From: Paeniglutamicibacter quisquiliarum
Lineage (GTDB): Bacteria; Actinomycetota; Actinomycetes; Actinomycetales; Micrococcaceae
Direction: 5' to 3'
Length of the DNA: 64,000 bases
NCBI RefSeq assembly: GCF_019084045.1
Contig: NZ_JAHRED010000014.1
Span: forward strand, 33,824 to 97,823
Shown: one piece after another, positions 1 to 8,847 of the stretch
How positions within the stretch are numbered: position 1 is the stretch's first letter
Layout: the number at the start of each line of letters is the position of its first letter
The notes under the pieces: generated by a model
What the model was told of the DNA's origin: nothing
Databases searched by the model: none
Seen by the model: the letters and a program-made list of their open reading frames with translations, nothing else
Made by a program: the position numbers and the translations under genes

Positions 1-1
1 G

Positions 2-526
2 CAATTCCTGGACATCGTCACCGCCTGCGCCCGGCACACCGCCGGGCGCGCGGCACTGCTGGTCAACGACCGCGTCGACGTGTACCTGGCAGCCCGTGCC
101 GCCGGCGCCTCGGTGCAGGGGGTGCACATCGGCCAGTCCGACCTGCCCGCGGCGCTGGTGCGCGAACTGATCGGCCCCGACGCAATCCTGGGCCTCAGCG
201 CCGCCACCGATGCGCAGATCGATGCGGCAAACAGGCTGCACGCCAACGCACCGGGCACCATCGACTACCTGAGCGTCGGCGCGGTGCACGCCACCCCGAC
301 CAAGAAGGACCACCCCGAACCGCTGGGCCATGCGGGCCTGGCCCGCGCCGCGGGACTCAGCGACCTGCCAGTTGTCGCCATCGGCGGGATCGACGCCGCC
401 GATGTGGCCCCGCTGGCCCGCTCCGGGGCCGCCGGCGTCGCGGTGGTCCGCGCCATCTGCTCCGCGCAGGACCCGCGCGCCGCAGCCACGAACCTACGCA
501 CCCTCTGGGAGGGCACCAAGCCATGA
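2..526 (+). CDS. thiE: Thiamine-phosphate synthase, C-terminal part (5' end outside window)
   Basis: ThiE couples HMP-pyrophosphate with the thiazole phosphate to give thiamine phosphate, in the cytoplasm. The reading frame is already open at base 2, so the N-terminus lies outside the window. Visible family marks are LLVNDRVD near the start, the GVHIGQSDLP segment, the SVGAVHATPTK stretch, and VVAIGGID followed by GAAGVAVVRAI near the end, which form the phosphate-binding part of the TIM barrel. The stop overlaps the start of thiD as ATGA, so the two are co-translated. No TPP riboswitch falls in the window; if there is one it lies upstream. Confidence 0.93.
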   Translation, partial: QFLDIVTACARHTAGRAALLVNDRVDVYLAARAAGASVQGVHIGQSDLPAALVRELIGPDAILGLSAATDAQIDAANRLHANAPGTIDYLSVGAVHATPTKKDHPEPLGHAGLARAAGLSDLPVVAIGGIDAADVAPLARSGAAGVAVVRAICSAQDPRAAATNLRTLWEGTKP

Positions 527-2049
527 GCACCCCGAACACCGTGAAGAACATCCTGTCCATCGCCGGCTCCGACCCCTCCGGCGGCGCCGGGATCCAGGCC
601 GACCTGAAGTCCATTGCCGCCGCAGGCGGCTACGGGATGGCCGCCATCAGCGCCCTGACCGCGCAGAACACCCGCGGCGTGAGTGCCGTGCACGTGCCGC
701 CGGCCGGGTTCCTGCTGGCGCAACTGCGCGCGATCTCCGAGGACATCTCCATCGACGCGATCAAGATCGGGATGCTCGCCAACGCGCGGGTCATCGACGA
801 ACTCGGCGGCTGGCTCGCCGGCATCCGGGCCGACGGATCCGCCGCGCCGGCCGTGGTGCTTGACCCGGTCATGGTCGCCACCAGCGGGGACTCGCTGCTG
901 GACGCCGACGCGGAGGCCGCCCTGCGCCGCCTCCTGGCCCACGTCGACGTTCTCACCCCCAACATCCCGGAGCTCGCGGTGCTGGCACGCGGCCCGGTGG
1001 CCACCGACTGGGAGCAGGCCGTCGCCCAGGCGCGCGGCCTCGCGGCCGAATACCGCCTGCTGGTGCTGGCCAAGGGCGGGCACCAGGAAGGGGACACCTG
1101 CAGGGACGCGATCATCGGTCCCGACGGCGTGCTCTGCGAGGTCGCCTCCGCGCGGCTTGCCACCGCCAACACGCACGGCACCGGCTGCTCGCTCTCCTCC
1201 GCGCTGGCGACCTTCTACGCCCGCGGCAGCGACTGGGGATCGGCGCTGCGCCATGCGAAGGCCTGGCTTTTCGACGCGATCTCACGCGCCGACGAACTGG
1301 CCGTCGGTTCCGGGCACGGCCCGGTGAACCACCTGGCCGGACTCTGGGACGGGGTGCCCCCGGCGCAGGCGCAGGACCCACTGGCGCGGTGGTGGGAGGA
1401 GATCTCCGGCATCCGCGCGGGCATCGACGAACTCGCGTTCATCCGCCGGCTCAAGGACGGGACCCTGGAAACGGCCGACTTCGAGGACTACCTGGGCCAG
1501 GACGCCCTGTACCTGCGCGCTTATGCGCGGGTCATGTCGCGCGCCTCGGAACTGGCCCCCACCACCGGGGAACAGCGCTTCTGGGCAACCAGCGCCGCCG
1601 GCTGCCTGGAGGAGGAACTCGCGTTGCACCGCGGCCGGCTCGCCGAGGAAGTCCCGGAACCCTCGGACGCGACCACCGCCTACCTCAACCACCTGCTCTC
1701 CGGGGCCAACGACTACCCGGTGCTCGCCGCCGCGCTGCTGCCCTGCTTCTGGATCTACCAGGACGTGGGCAGCCGGCTGGCGGCATCTGGCCACCCCGCG
1801 CACCCCTACGCCGACTGGCTCGCCGCCTACTCCTCGGCTCAGTTCGACGAGGCCACGGCGCGGGCCATCGAACTGGTCCGTTCGGTGCACGCCCGGGCCG
1901 ACGGGGCCACCCGCGAGCGTATGTGGCGCGCATTCGAGGCCTCGTCCGTGCACGAGCTGGCCTTCTTCGCGCAGACCTCCGCGGATGCGCCCGGTGCCGC
2001 CCACGGGGCGGGCCCCGCGGCCCCGGCTGTCGCACTGCCCGTGGGGTGA
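523..2049 (+). CDS. thiD: Bifunctional HMP/HMP-P kinase fused to TenA-type thiaminase II
   Basis: This 508-residue protein has two parts. Residues about 1-265 are the ThiD kinase, which phosphorylates hydroxymethylpyrimidine (HMP) twice: it begins ILSIAGSDPSGGAGIQADLK, continues with VVLDPVMVATSG, and carries the GTGCSLSSA anion-hole motif. Residues about 285-490 resemble TenA, which salvages HMP from degraded thiamine. That half contains ALLPCFWIYQDVG, with Cys408 at the TenA active-site position, and a C-terminal SSVHELAFF helix. ThiD-TenA fusions are known in bacteria and fungi. The ATG overlaps the thiE stop. The gene pairs de novo and salvage supply of the pyrimidine half of thiamine. 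Confidence 0.93.
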   Translation: MSTPNTVKNILSIAGSDPSGGAGIQADLKSIAAAGGYGMAAISALTAQNTRGVSAVHVPPAGFLLAQLRAISEDISIDAIKIGMLANARVIDELGGWLAGIRADGSAAPAVVLDPVMVATSGDSLLDADAEAALRRLLAHVDVLTPNIPELAVLARGPVATDWEQAVAQARGLAAEYRLLVLAKGGHQEGDTCRDAIIGPDGVLCEVASARLATANTHGTGCSLSSALATFYARGSDWGSALRHAKAWLFDAISRADELAVGSGHGPVNHLAGLWDGVPPAQAQDPLARWWEEISGIRAGIDELAFIRRLKDGTLETADFEDYLGQDALYLRAYARVMSRASELAPTTGEQRFWATSAAGCLEEELALHRGRLAEEVPEPSDATTAYLNHLLSGANDYPVLAAALLPCFWIYQDVGSRLAASGHPAHPYADWLAAYSSAQFDEATARAIELVRSVHARADGATRERMWRAFEASSVHELAFFAQTSADAPGAAHGAGPAAPAVALPVG

Positions 2050-2110
2050 GTAAAATGCCACAGGGGGTTTGGCGCGCCGCGCGTGCGCTCCCCCGGCATT
2101 TACCCCACCC
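2042..2110 (+). promoter_or_regulatory. Imperfect hairpin spanning the thiD stop and the leader of the next gene
   Basis: The left arm (2042-2066) pairs with the right arm (2090-2110) in three blocks: TGGGGT, AAATGCC and GGGGG, separated by small bulges on the left arm. The thiD stop (2047-2049) lies inside the left arm. No T-run follows the stem, so it is unlikely to be a simple intrinsic terminator. It may act as an attenuator or an RNA-stability element between thiD and the permease gene. Confidence 0.45.
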
Positions 2111-2128
2111 TGCGCCCGGAAGGCACCC

Positions 2129-3454
2129 ATGAGCAACCGATTCGGCATTGGCTGGAGCCTGCACGGCGACGGCAAGTCCATCTCCCCCGGGACGGTGGTG
2201 GCCCCGAACGAGCGCCTGCACTGGCCGCAGACCATCTCCATCGGCGTGCAGCACGTCATGGCGATGTTCGGCGCCACCGTGCTGGTCCCGACCATCACCG
2301 GTTTCCCGGTGACCACCACGCTTCTCTTCACCGGCGTGGGCACCCTGCTGTTCCTGCTGATCACCGCGGGCCGCGTGCCCAGCTACCTGGGTTCCTCCTT
2401 CGCCTTCATCGCACCGGTTACCGGGGCCATGTCGGGCCACGGGATGGCCGGTGCCCTGGGCGGGATCGTGATGGCGGGGGCGTGCCTGTTCATCGTGGGA
2501 CTGATCGTGCAGAAGGCCGGAACGGCCTGGATCCACGCACTGATGCCGCCCGTGGTCATGGGCACCATCGTCGCGCTGATCGGGCTGAACCTGGCCACCA
2601 CGACCACCGAGAAGATCACGACCGTCCCGCTGACCACCTTCGCCACGGTGCTGGCCATCGTGGTTTCCACGGTGCTCTTCCGCGGCATGCTCGGGCGCCT
2701 GTCCATCCTGCTGGGCATCATCGTGGGCTACGTGGTCGCCTGGGCCCAGGGCCAAGTCGATTTCTCGGCCATCGGCGATGCCGCCTGGTTCGGATTGCCC
2801 GACTTCGCAGTTCCCTCGTTCCACCTGGAAACGCTGACCCTGTTCCTGCCCGTGGTGTTCGTGCTGATCGCCGAAAACGTGGGCCATGTCAAGACCGTGG
2901 CGCTGATGACGGGGCGCGAGCTTGACAACGTGAACGGCCGCGCGCTGATGGCCGACGGCGCCGCCACCATGATCGCCGGGGCCGGAGGCGGCTCGGGCAC
3001 CACCACCTACGCGGAGAACATCGGGGTCATGGCGTCCTCGCGCGTCTACTCGACGGCCGCCTACTGGATCGCCGGTTCCGTGGCCATCGCGCTGGCTTTC
3101 TTCCCGAAGTTCGGCGTGCTGATCAACACCATCCCGGCCGGGGTTGCAGGCGGTGCGGGAATCGTCCTCTACGGGATGATCGCGATCGTCGGAGCCCGGC
3201 TCTGGGTGCAGAACAAGGTCGACTTCTCCAACCCGATCAATCTGATGACCGCCGGGACCGGGCTGATCATCGCCATCGCGCTCTTTGGCAACAACGTGCT
3301 GTCGATCGGCAACATGGAGTTCGGCGGCATCGCCCTGGGAACCGCCGCCACGCTGGTGGTCTTCCACCTCATGCGTTCCATTGCCAAGGTGCGCGGCACC
3401 GAGCCGACGAAAATCGAGGCTGTCGGCGGGGCCACGCACTCCAAGCTCGGCTAA
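2129..3454 (+). CDS. NCS2-family nucleobase permease (UraA/uracil-xanthine permease type)
   Basis: This is a 441-residue, highly hydrophobic transporter of the nucleobase-cation symporter-2 family (SLC23), predicted to import a pyrimidine or purine base with protons. Family marks are HVMAMFGATVLVPTITGF near the N-terminus, SYLGSSFAFIAP, and the ENVGHVKTV stretch that carries the conserved substrate-binding glutamate. AGAGGGSGTTTYAENIGV follows. I chose the ATG at 2129 because an upstream in-frame start would fall inside the thiD-distal hairpin and because GGAAGG precedes this ATG. It lies 80 bp after thiD; import of a thiamine-pathway pyrimidine is possible, but uracil is the default for close relatives. 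Confidence 0.85.
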   Translation: MSNRFGIGWSLHGDGKSISPGTVVAPNERLHWPQTISIGVQHVMAMFGATVLVPTITGFPVTTTLLFTGVGTLLFLLITAGRVPSYLGSSFAFIAPVTGAMSGHGMAGALGGIVMAGACLFIVGLIVQKAGTAWIHALMPPVVMGTIVALIGLNLATTTTEKITTVPLTTFATVLAIVVSTVLFRGMLGRLSILLGIIVGYVVAWAQGQVDFSAIGDAAWFGLPDFAVPSFHLETLTLFLPVVFVLIAENVGHVKTVALMTGRELDNVNGRALMADGAATMIAGAGGGSGTTTYAENIGVMASSRVYSTAAYWIAGSVAIALAFFPKFGVLINTIPAGVAGGAGIVLYGMIAIVGARLWVQNKVDFSNPINLMTAGTGLIIAIALFGNNVLSIGNMEFGGIALGTAATLVVFHLMRSIAKVRGTEPTKIEAVGGATHSKLG

Positions 3455-3478
3455 GTAGGCCCACCGCGTCCGATCCGC

Positions 3479-3533
3479 ACGCAAAAACCGGGCGGGGTCC
3501 CCCTTCGCGGGGTTCCCCACCCGGTTTTTGCGT
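3479..3533. terminator. Bidirectional intrinsic terminator between the permease and the GH65 gene
   Basis: The arms ACGCAAAAACCGGG and CCCGGTTTTTGCGT are inverted repeats around a GC-rich inner stem and a short TTCG-type loop. A T-run is present on both strands, which fits two convergent genes sharing one terminator. Confidence 0.85.
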
Positions 3534-3555
3534 TCGCGGCGACGCGGTGCCCCGG

Positions 3556-6500
3556 CTATCCGATGACGGTGATCGGCGGCTCCTTCGCCAGCTCCTCCTC
3601 GCGCGTGAGCTTCTTCATGCTGGAGGTCAGCGGGGAGCCGTCCTCGCGCTGCAGCGCGAAGACCGCGTCGATGGACGGCTCGCCCGCCAGCACCGGACCC
3701 TGCCCGTTAAGCACGACGGAGACCTCGGGCTTTTCCGGGGACAGCGTGTATTGCACCCCGCGCACGCTGAACGACACCTCGTCCCCGCCCTCGGCCAGCT
3801 TCGCTGACAGCGACCCGGCCTCGAGGCGGAAGCGGACCGAGGATTCGTTGCGGCGCAGGTTGAACTCCAGCCCGTCCCATTCCTCCGGCAGCCGCGGGTC
3901 GAAGAGCCATTCCCCGGTGTCGTCGCGCAGCCCGGCAAAGCCATACACCAGCGCCGCCCACACCCCGCCGGTCGAGGCCACGTGCACGCCGTCCGCCGCG
4001 TTTCCGTGCAGGTTCTGCAAATCCACGTTCAGCGCATGCTCGAAGTACTTGTAGGCCAGGTCCTGGTAGCCGACCTCAGCGGCGAGGATCGCCTGCACCG
4101 TGGCCGAGAGCGTGGAGTCCCCGGTGGTCAGCGGGTCGTAGTAGTCGAAGTCGGCGCGTTTTTCCTCCGCGGTGAAGTCCGCGGAACGCAGCCAGAGGGC
4201 CAGCACCGTGTCCGCCTGCTTGAGCACCTGGAAGCGGTAGATCACCAGCGGGTGGTAGTGCAGCAGCAGCGGGCGGTTCTCCGGGCCGGTGCCGCGCATG
4301 TCCCACACCTCGCGGTTCAGGAAGCCGGCGTCCTGCGGGTGGATCCCCACCTTCTCGGAGAAGGGGATGTACATCGCCAGGGCCGCGTCCCTCCAGTCCC
4401 GGACCTCCCGCGGCCCGATGGACAGCTCCTCGAGGACGCGCGCGTGCTCCGCGGGGAACTCCTCGGCCAGGTAGCCCATGAGGTTCACCGCGTAGTTCAG
4501 GTTGAAGCGCGCCATCACGTTGGTGAAGGTGTTGTCGTTGACCACCGCGGTGTACTCGTCGGGGCCGGTGACCCCGTGGATGTGGAAGCTGCGCCCGGTC
4601 TTGGTCTCGCGCCAGAACCCCAGCGAATTCCACATCCTGGCGGTTTCCACCACGATTTCCGCCCCGCCGCCCAGCAGCAGCCCGGTGTCCCCGCTGGCAC
4701 CCACGTAGCGGGCCAGGGAATACACCACGTCCGCGTTGATGTGGTACTGCGCGGTGCCGGCCGGGTAGTAGGCGCTGGCCTCCTCGCCGTTGATGGTGCG
4801 CCACGGGAAGAGGATGCCGTGCTCGTTCAGCGTCGCCGCCCGGCGCCTGGCCGCCGGGATCATCGACACCCGGGCGCGCAGCGCATTGCGCGCCCACTGC
4901 GGGTTGGTATAGGTGAGGAACGGCAGCACGTAGATCTCGGTGTCCCAGAAGTAGTGCCCCGAGTACCCGGTGCCGGAGACCCCCTTGGCGGAGATCCCCA
5001 GCCCGTCGGCGCGTGCCGAGGCCTGCGCCAGGGCGTAGAGGTTCCAGCGGATCGCCCGCTGCAGCAGCGGGTGGGAATGCACCCGCACATCCGAGTGCCC
5101 CCAGAACTCGGTGAGGAACTCGCGCTGGGCCCAGAACAGGGTGTCGGCGCCGCGCGGGACCAGGTGGTTCAGGGCGCGCACGCAGCGGCTGATCATTTCC
5201 TCGGTGTCGTGCCGCCGGGAGGAGTGGAAGGAGGCGAACTTGTCGATGTGCAGCGCCTCGTCCTTCTCCAGGTAGGCGGAGACGGTGTGCTCGACGCGCT
5301 CGGGGGTGACGGTGGATTCCTCGACGAAGTCGCGGGTCTCCCCGGCGATGCGGGTGACGTGCGAGATCGCGGCGGCCACCGACATGTGCGAGCCGCGCAC
5401 GTAGTAGCTCAGCGCGCAGATTCCGCCCTGCTCGTGGGTTCCGCCCGGGATCATCGACTCCTCGCCGCTGCCCTCGGACTTGCGCGGATCGAAGGGCACC
5501 TCCCCGGCGTCGGCCTCGGCGGGGGTGGGCACGGGACGGGAACGCGACTGGCCGATTAGCGCCGATTGCACGAAGACGTGGGCGGGGGCATCGAGCAGCC
5601 GCACGGTGACGCGGAACAGGGCCAGGTGGCGTTCGGAGAAGGAGACCATGGACCGGGTGCGCACCATGACGCGGTGGCCCTCGGCGGTGCGCCAGAGGGT
5701 GTCGGAAATCAGGGTCCCGTCCTTGAAGTCCAGCCGCAGCTCGTCCTTGAGGATCTCGGTGCGCCCGATCTCCAGGGCCTCGTCGTTGATGTAGACGCGC
5801 ACGGTGCGGGCGTCCGGGGCCGCGATCATGGTCTGGCCTGCCTCGGCGAGCCCGAAGGCCGATTCGGCGTGCCGGATCTTCCAGGTCTCGTGGAGCCCGT
5901 TGATGAACATCCCCTCGGTGCATTCACCGATGCCCAGCGAGTCCCCGCGCAGCCCGAGGAAGCCGTTGCCCAGGGAGAAGATCGTCTGTTCCACGCCCGG
6001 GTCGACGGGGCGCGGGTGGGACCGCGTATAGGACCACGTGTCCAACTCGAAGTCGTCGCGGGCCTGCTGGTTGACCAGGTCCTCTAGGTCGGCGACCACG
6101 ATGTCGGCCCCGGCGGCCCGCAGCGCCTCTTCCGGCTGGTCCCGGGCCACGCCCACCACCAGCCCGAATTCCCCGGCGGCGGCCGCCTGGATCCCGGAGA
6201 TCGCGTCCTCGATGACGACGCACTCGTTGACCGACCAGCCCAGGTCGCTGGCCGCGGCCAGGAAGGTGTCGGGGGCCGGCTTGCCCGGCAGGTTGCGCGC
6301 GGCTGCCTGCAGCCCGCCGATCACGACGGAAAATTCGCCGCGCAGCCCGGCGGCCTCCAGCACCTCCTCGGCGTTGCGCGAGGACGAGACGACTGCCACC
6401 TCAAGCCCCGCTTCCTGGAGCTGGCGCAGGTAGGACAGCGAGCCGGGGTAGGGCTTGATTCCCGTCTCGTGCAGGATCGAGCGGAAGACCGTGTTCTTGC

Positions 6501-6810
6501 GGTTTCCCAGGGCGCACACGCTGGTGTTGCCTGGCGCATCCGAGGCGGAGCCCCACGGCAGCTCGATCCCGCGGTCGGCGAGCACCGCGGCGACCCCCTC
6601 GTAGCGGGGCCGGCCGTCGACCAGCGCAAAGTAGTCGTCCTCGGTATACGGCTTCCCGATCCCGACCTCGTCAAAGAACCCGGCGAAAAGCTGGGCCCAG
6701 GCCTCCCGGTGGACCTCGGCGGTGGGGGTCAGCACCCCGTCCAGGTCAAAAAGCACGGCCTTGAAATCGCGGCGCCGGTAGGTGGCACCCGTGGGGAGGG
6801 CTTCACGCAT
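3556..6810 (-). CDS. Fused beta-phosphoglucomutase (HAD) / GH65 disaccharide phosphorylase
   Basis: This protein has 1084 residues. Residues about 15-250 are a HAD-family beta-phosphoglucomutase with nucleophile Asp22 in FDLDGVLT, and later GKPAPDTF and VIEDAISGI. Residues about 265-1050 are a glycoside hydrolase family 65 phosphorylase, with GTGYSGHYFWDTE, the catalytic acid Glu752 in GVTGPDEY, and the KQADTVL motif. GH65 enzymes split trehalose, maltose, kojibiose or similar glucosides with phosphate, giving beta-glucose-1-phosphate, and the mutase converts that to glucose-6-phosphate. One polypeptide would therefore do both steps. The ATG at 6810 was chosen because the family similarity begins just after it and longer in-frame starts give a low-complexity Arg-rich leader. 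It is divergent from the sugar ABC importer. The exact disaccharide cannot be read from the sequence. Confidence 0.93.
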   Translation of the reverse strand: MREALPTGATYRRRDFKAVLFDLDGVLTPTAEVHREAWAQLFAGFFDEVGIGKPYTEDDYFALVDGRPRYEGVAAVLADRGIELPWGSASDAPGNTSVCALGNRKNTVFRSILHETGIKPYPGSLSYLRQLQEAGLEVAVVSSSRNAEEVLEAAGLRGEFSVVIGGLQAAARNLPGKPAPDTFLAAASDLGWSVNECVVIEDAISGIQAAAAGEFGLVVGVARDQPEEALRAAGADIVVADLEDLVNQQARDDFELDTWSYTRSHPRPVDPGVEQTIFSLGNGFLGLRGDSLGIGECTEGMFINGLHETWKIRHAESAFGLAEAGQTMIAAPDARTVRVYINDEALEIGRTEILKDELRLDFKDGTLISDTLWRTAEGHRVMVRTRSMVSFSERHLALFRVTVRLLDAPAHVFVQSALIGQSRSRPVPTPAEADAGEVPFDPRKSEGSGEESMIPGGTHEQGGICALSYYVRGSHMSVAAAISHVTRIAGETRDFVEESTVTPERVEHTVSAYLEKDEALHIDKFASFHSSRRHDTEEMISRCVRALNHLVPRGADTLFWAQREFLTEFWGHSDVRVHSHPLLQRAIRWNLYALAQASARADGLGISAKGVSGTGYSGHYFWDTEIYVLPFLTYTNPQWARNALRARVSMIPAARRRAATLNEHGILFPWRTINGEEASAYYPAGTAQYHINADVVYSLARYVGASGDTGLLLGGGAEIVVETARMWNSLGFWRETKTGRSFHIHGVTGPDEYTAVVNDNTFTNVMARFNLNYAVNLMGYLAEEFPAEHARVLEELSIGPREVRDWRDAALAMYIPFSEKVGIHPQDAGFLNREVWDMRGTGPENRPLLLHYHPLVIYRFQVLKQADTVLALWLRSADFTAEEKRADFDYYDPLTTGDSTLSATVQAILAAEVGYQDLAYKYFEHALNVDLQNLHGNAADGVHVASTGGVWAALVYGFAGLRDDTGEWLFDPRLPEEWDGLEFNLRRNESSVRFRLEAGSLSAKLAEGGDEVSFSVRGVQYTLSPEKPEVSVVLNGQGPVLAGEPSIDAVFALQREDGSPLTSSMKKLTREEELAKEPPITVIG

Positions 6811-7064
6811 GGTGTTGAATTCCCATCTCTGTCTCGCGGCGGCTCCCGGCCCACGGAACTTCGCGGGCGTTCGGGTGCGGAACCGCCTCAACGGATTTTC
6901 CCGCGGCCACGCATCGGGGGGAGCAAACGTGCGCCCCCGTGTCGCGCCGGCGGGCCCTGCACTGCCCAGCCTAGTCACCGATCAATGCGCGCGTGAAGCA
7001 CGCCGGGAAATTGGGACGTGTCGAACCGGCCGAACGGGCCGCGGCTTCCCCGCCACCACGGGGC

Positions 7065-7102
7065 GCGGCGGGCCCGCCGCGGCGGGCCCGCCGCGGCGGG
7101 CC
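7065..7102. repeat. GC-only 14-bp tandem repeat, 2.7 copies
   Basis: The unit GCGGCGGGCCCGCC occurs at 7065-7078 and 7079-7092, with 10 more bases at 7093-7102. Each unit is largely self-complementary, so the block can fold as a very stable hairpin on either strand. It sits upstream of both divergent transcription units. Confidence 0.85.
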
Positions 7103-7202
7103 GTGCACGGCGCTTGGGCCGGACAAACCCGGCATCGCCGCCTTTTAGCCCAAAACTTCTAGTCAATTCGTAATTGTTACGTAGGTTTTATGCCCCCAAC
7201 CC

Positions 7203-7229
7203 TTGAAAACCACCCCCTGGCTCTATAAG
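7203..7229 (+). promoter_or_regulatory. Candidate promoter of the sugar ABC operon
   Basis: A TTGAAA (-35-like, 7203-7208) and a TATAAG (-10-like, 7224-7229) are separated by 15 bp, a little short of the ideal 17. This is the most AT-rich stretch of the intergenic region and points towards the binding-protein gene. Confidence 0.4.
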
Positions 7230-7302
7230 ATGAGCAGTAGAAGAGCCTCGAGACCTTCATGACTGCGGGGCGCTTCACCTTCACGGGGGACTTCACGGTG
7301 TT

Positions 7303-7338
7303 CCTGCCGGGTCGGGACTTGCGTCCCCACCGGGCAGG
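7303..7338 (+). promoter_or_regulatory. Stem-loop in the 5' leader of the sugar ABC operon
   Basis: The left arm 7303-7318 pairs with the right arm 7323-7338 around a TTGC loop, with only two mismatches in 16 pairs. It lies between the candidate promoter and the start of the binding-protein gene. Just upstream CTTCACGG-like words repeat three times. The function is unknown. Confidence 0.4.
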
Positions 7339-7431
7339 GTCCGCCGCGGAGCTCACGGCCGGTGGAACATGCCCTTCCCCCGTCCCATACGTAGCGGGAG
7401 GCGACTGCCACCCGACCGAGCAGGAGGAATG

Positions 7432-8769
7432 ATGAAAACATCACGACGGGGAAAGGCGTACGCCTCTCTCGCATCCGTGGGCGTCGCGGCCCTGGTTCTC
7501 ACCGGCTGCGGCGGGGGCCCGGGCGCACCGGAAACCAGCCCGGCAGCCACGGGGGGAGCCACGGCGACCGGCAAGTCGGAGGTGACCTTGTACGGCACCA
7601 TCGCCGACGCCGAGGCCAAGTTGCTGGAGAAGTCCTGGGCCGACTGGTCCAAGGAAAACAACATCAAGATCAAGTACGAATCCTCGAAGGAATTCGAGAC
7701 CCAGATCGCCGTGCGCGCCCAGGGCGGCAACGCCCCGGACCTGGCAATCTTCCCGCAGCCGGGCCTGCTGGGCGACCTGGCCACCCGCGGCTTCCTCAAG
7801 CCGGCGCCCGAGGGCGTCAAGGCGAACGTGGCCTCCGGCTGGTCCGAGGACTGGGCCAAGTACGGAACCGTCGACGGGACCCTCTACGGGGCGCCGATGA
7901 TGGCCAGCGTCAAGGGCTGGGTCTGGTATTCCCCGGCCGAGTTCAAGGAGAAGGGCTACGCGGTCCCCACTACCTGGCAGGAACTGCTTGACCTGACCGC
8001 GCAGATTGAAAAGGACAAGGGCGAGCCGCCCTGGTGCGCCGGCTTCGGCTCGGGCGATGCCACCGGCTGGCCCGGCACCGACTGGGTCGAGGACCTGGTG
8101 CTGCGGCAGTCCGGCAAGGACGTCTACGACCAGTGGGTTGCCAACGAGGTGAAATTCACCGATCCGCAGATCAAGTCCGCACTCGATGAGGTCGGAAAGA
8201 TCCTGAAGAACCCGAAGTACGTCAACGCCGGCTACGGCGACATCTCCTCGATCAACGCCACCGCCTTCGGAGACGTGGCGGACGTGATGGTCAGCGGCGA
8301 CTGCTCGCTGACCCACCAGGCCTCGTTCTTCAGCGGATTCATCACCGACGCCGGCGGCGAGGTTGGCCCGGATGCCGATGTCTGGGGATTCCTCACCCCG
8401 TCCATCGACGGGTCGGGCAACGCCGTCACGGGCGGCGGCGAGATCATCGGCGCGTTCAGCGACGACCCGTCGGTGGTGAAGGTGCAGGAATACCTTTCCA
8501 GCCCCGAATGGGCCAACTCCCGGGTGAAGCTCGGCGGCGTGCTTTCGGCCAACAAGGGACTTGACCCGGCAAACGCCGCGGACCCGCTGCTTGAGGAAGC
8601 GGTGAAGATCCTGCAGGATCCGGCGACGACGTTCCGCTTTGACGCCTCCGACCTGATGCCCGGTTCCGTGGGCACCGGCACCTTCTTCAAGGGCATGGTC
8701 GACTGGATCAACGGCTCGGATTCCGGGACGGTGCTCGAGCAGGTCGAGAACGGCTGGCCCTCGAGCTAG
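7432..8769 (+). CDS. Sugar ABC transporter substrate-binding lipoprotein (AglE-like)
   Basis: A 445-residue family-1 extracellular solute-binding protein, lipid-anchored outside the membrane. The signal peptide ends in the lipobox LTGC with Cys26 as the lipidated residue. ATGWPGTDWVEDLVLR and the surrounding residues resemble alpha-glucoside binding proteins of the AglE group. Two adjacent ATGs occur at 7429 and 7432. The strong AGGAGG at 7422-7427 fits the second one better (4 nt spacing against 1 nt). It is the first gene of an operon with two permeases and divergent from a GH65 phosphorylase fusion, which suggests an alpha-glucoside such as trehalose or maltose as substrate; that is inference. 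Confidence 0.9.
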   Translation: MKTSRRGKAYASLASVGVAALVLTGCGGGPGAPETSPAATGGATATGKSEVTLYGTIADAEAKLLEKSWADWSKENNIKIKYESSKEFETQIAVRAQGGNAPDLAIFPQPGLLGDLATRGFLKPAPEGVKANVASGWSEDWAKYGTVDGTLYGAPMMASVKGWVWYSPAEFKEKGYAVPTTWQELLDLTAQIEKDKGEPPWCAGFGSGDATGWPGTDWVEDLVLRQSGKDVYDQWVANEVKFTDPQIKSALDEVGKILKNPKYVNAGYGDISSINATAFGDVADVMVSGDCSLTHQASFFSGFITDAGGEVGPDADVWGFLTPSIDGSGNAVTGGGEIIGAFSDDPSVVKVQEYLSSPEWANSRVKLGGVLSANKGLDPANAADPLLEEAVKILQDPATTFRFDASDLMPGSVGTGTFFKGMVDWINGSDSGTVLEQVENGWPSS

Positions 8770-8779
8770 TCCGCACGCG

Positions 8780-8816
8780 GCCCGGTCCAGGCGGGTTAGT
8801 TCCGCCCGGACCGGGC
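8780..8816 (+). promoter_or_regulatory. Intercistronic hairpin 1 (binding protein / permease)
   Basis: GCCCGGTCC pairs with GGACCGGGC at the base, and an inner GGCGG/CCGCC continues the stem around a GTTAGTT-containing loop. It starts about 10 nt after the binding-protein stop. Hairpins here usually leave more binding protein than permease, by protecting upstream mRNA or by partial termination. Confidence 0.6.
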
Positions 8817-8847
8817 ACCGCCGCCACAAGCGTTTCCCGCCCCGCCT

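Larger units (their letters stand above)
6811..7431. other. Divergent control region between the GH65 fusion and the sugar ABC operon
   Basis: About 620 bp without a credible gene. It holds a GC-only tandem repeat (7065-7102), an AT-richer block (about 7140-7230) with a likely promoter and a short inverted repeat CGTAA-TTG-TTACG (7169-7181), and a leader of roughly 200 nt before the binding-protein gene. No regulator gene lies alongside. Confidence 0.6.

Noticed and set aside
1..60. TPP riboswitch for the thiamine genes
   Set aside because: The operon start is outside the window, and no THI-box sequence is visible here.
1685..3520. Long minus-strand open frame (611 codons) opposite thiD and the permease
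   Set aside because: Antisense frame of high-GC genes; His/Gly/Arg-rich translation without motifs.
3982..5559. 525-codon plus-strand frame opposite the GH65 fusion
   Set aside because: The minus strand encodes a clear two-domain enzyme; this is a GC-skew shadow.
7065..7102. Possible CRISPR-like repeat
   Set aside because: Directly abutting 14-bp units without spacers; a simple tandem repeat. No CRISPR array or cas gene was seen in the window.
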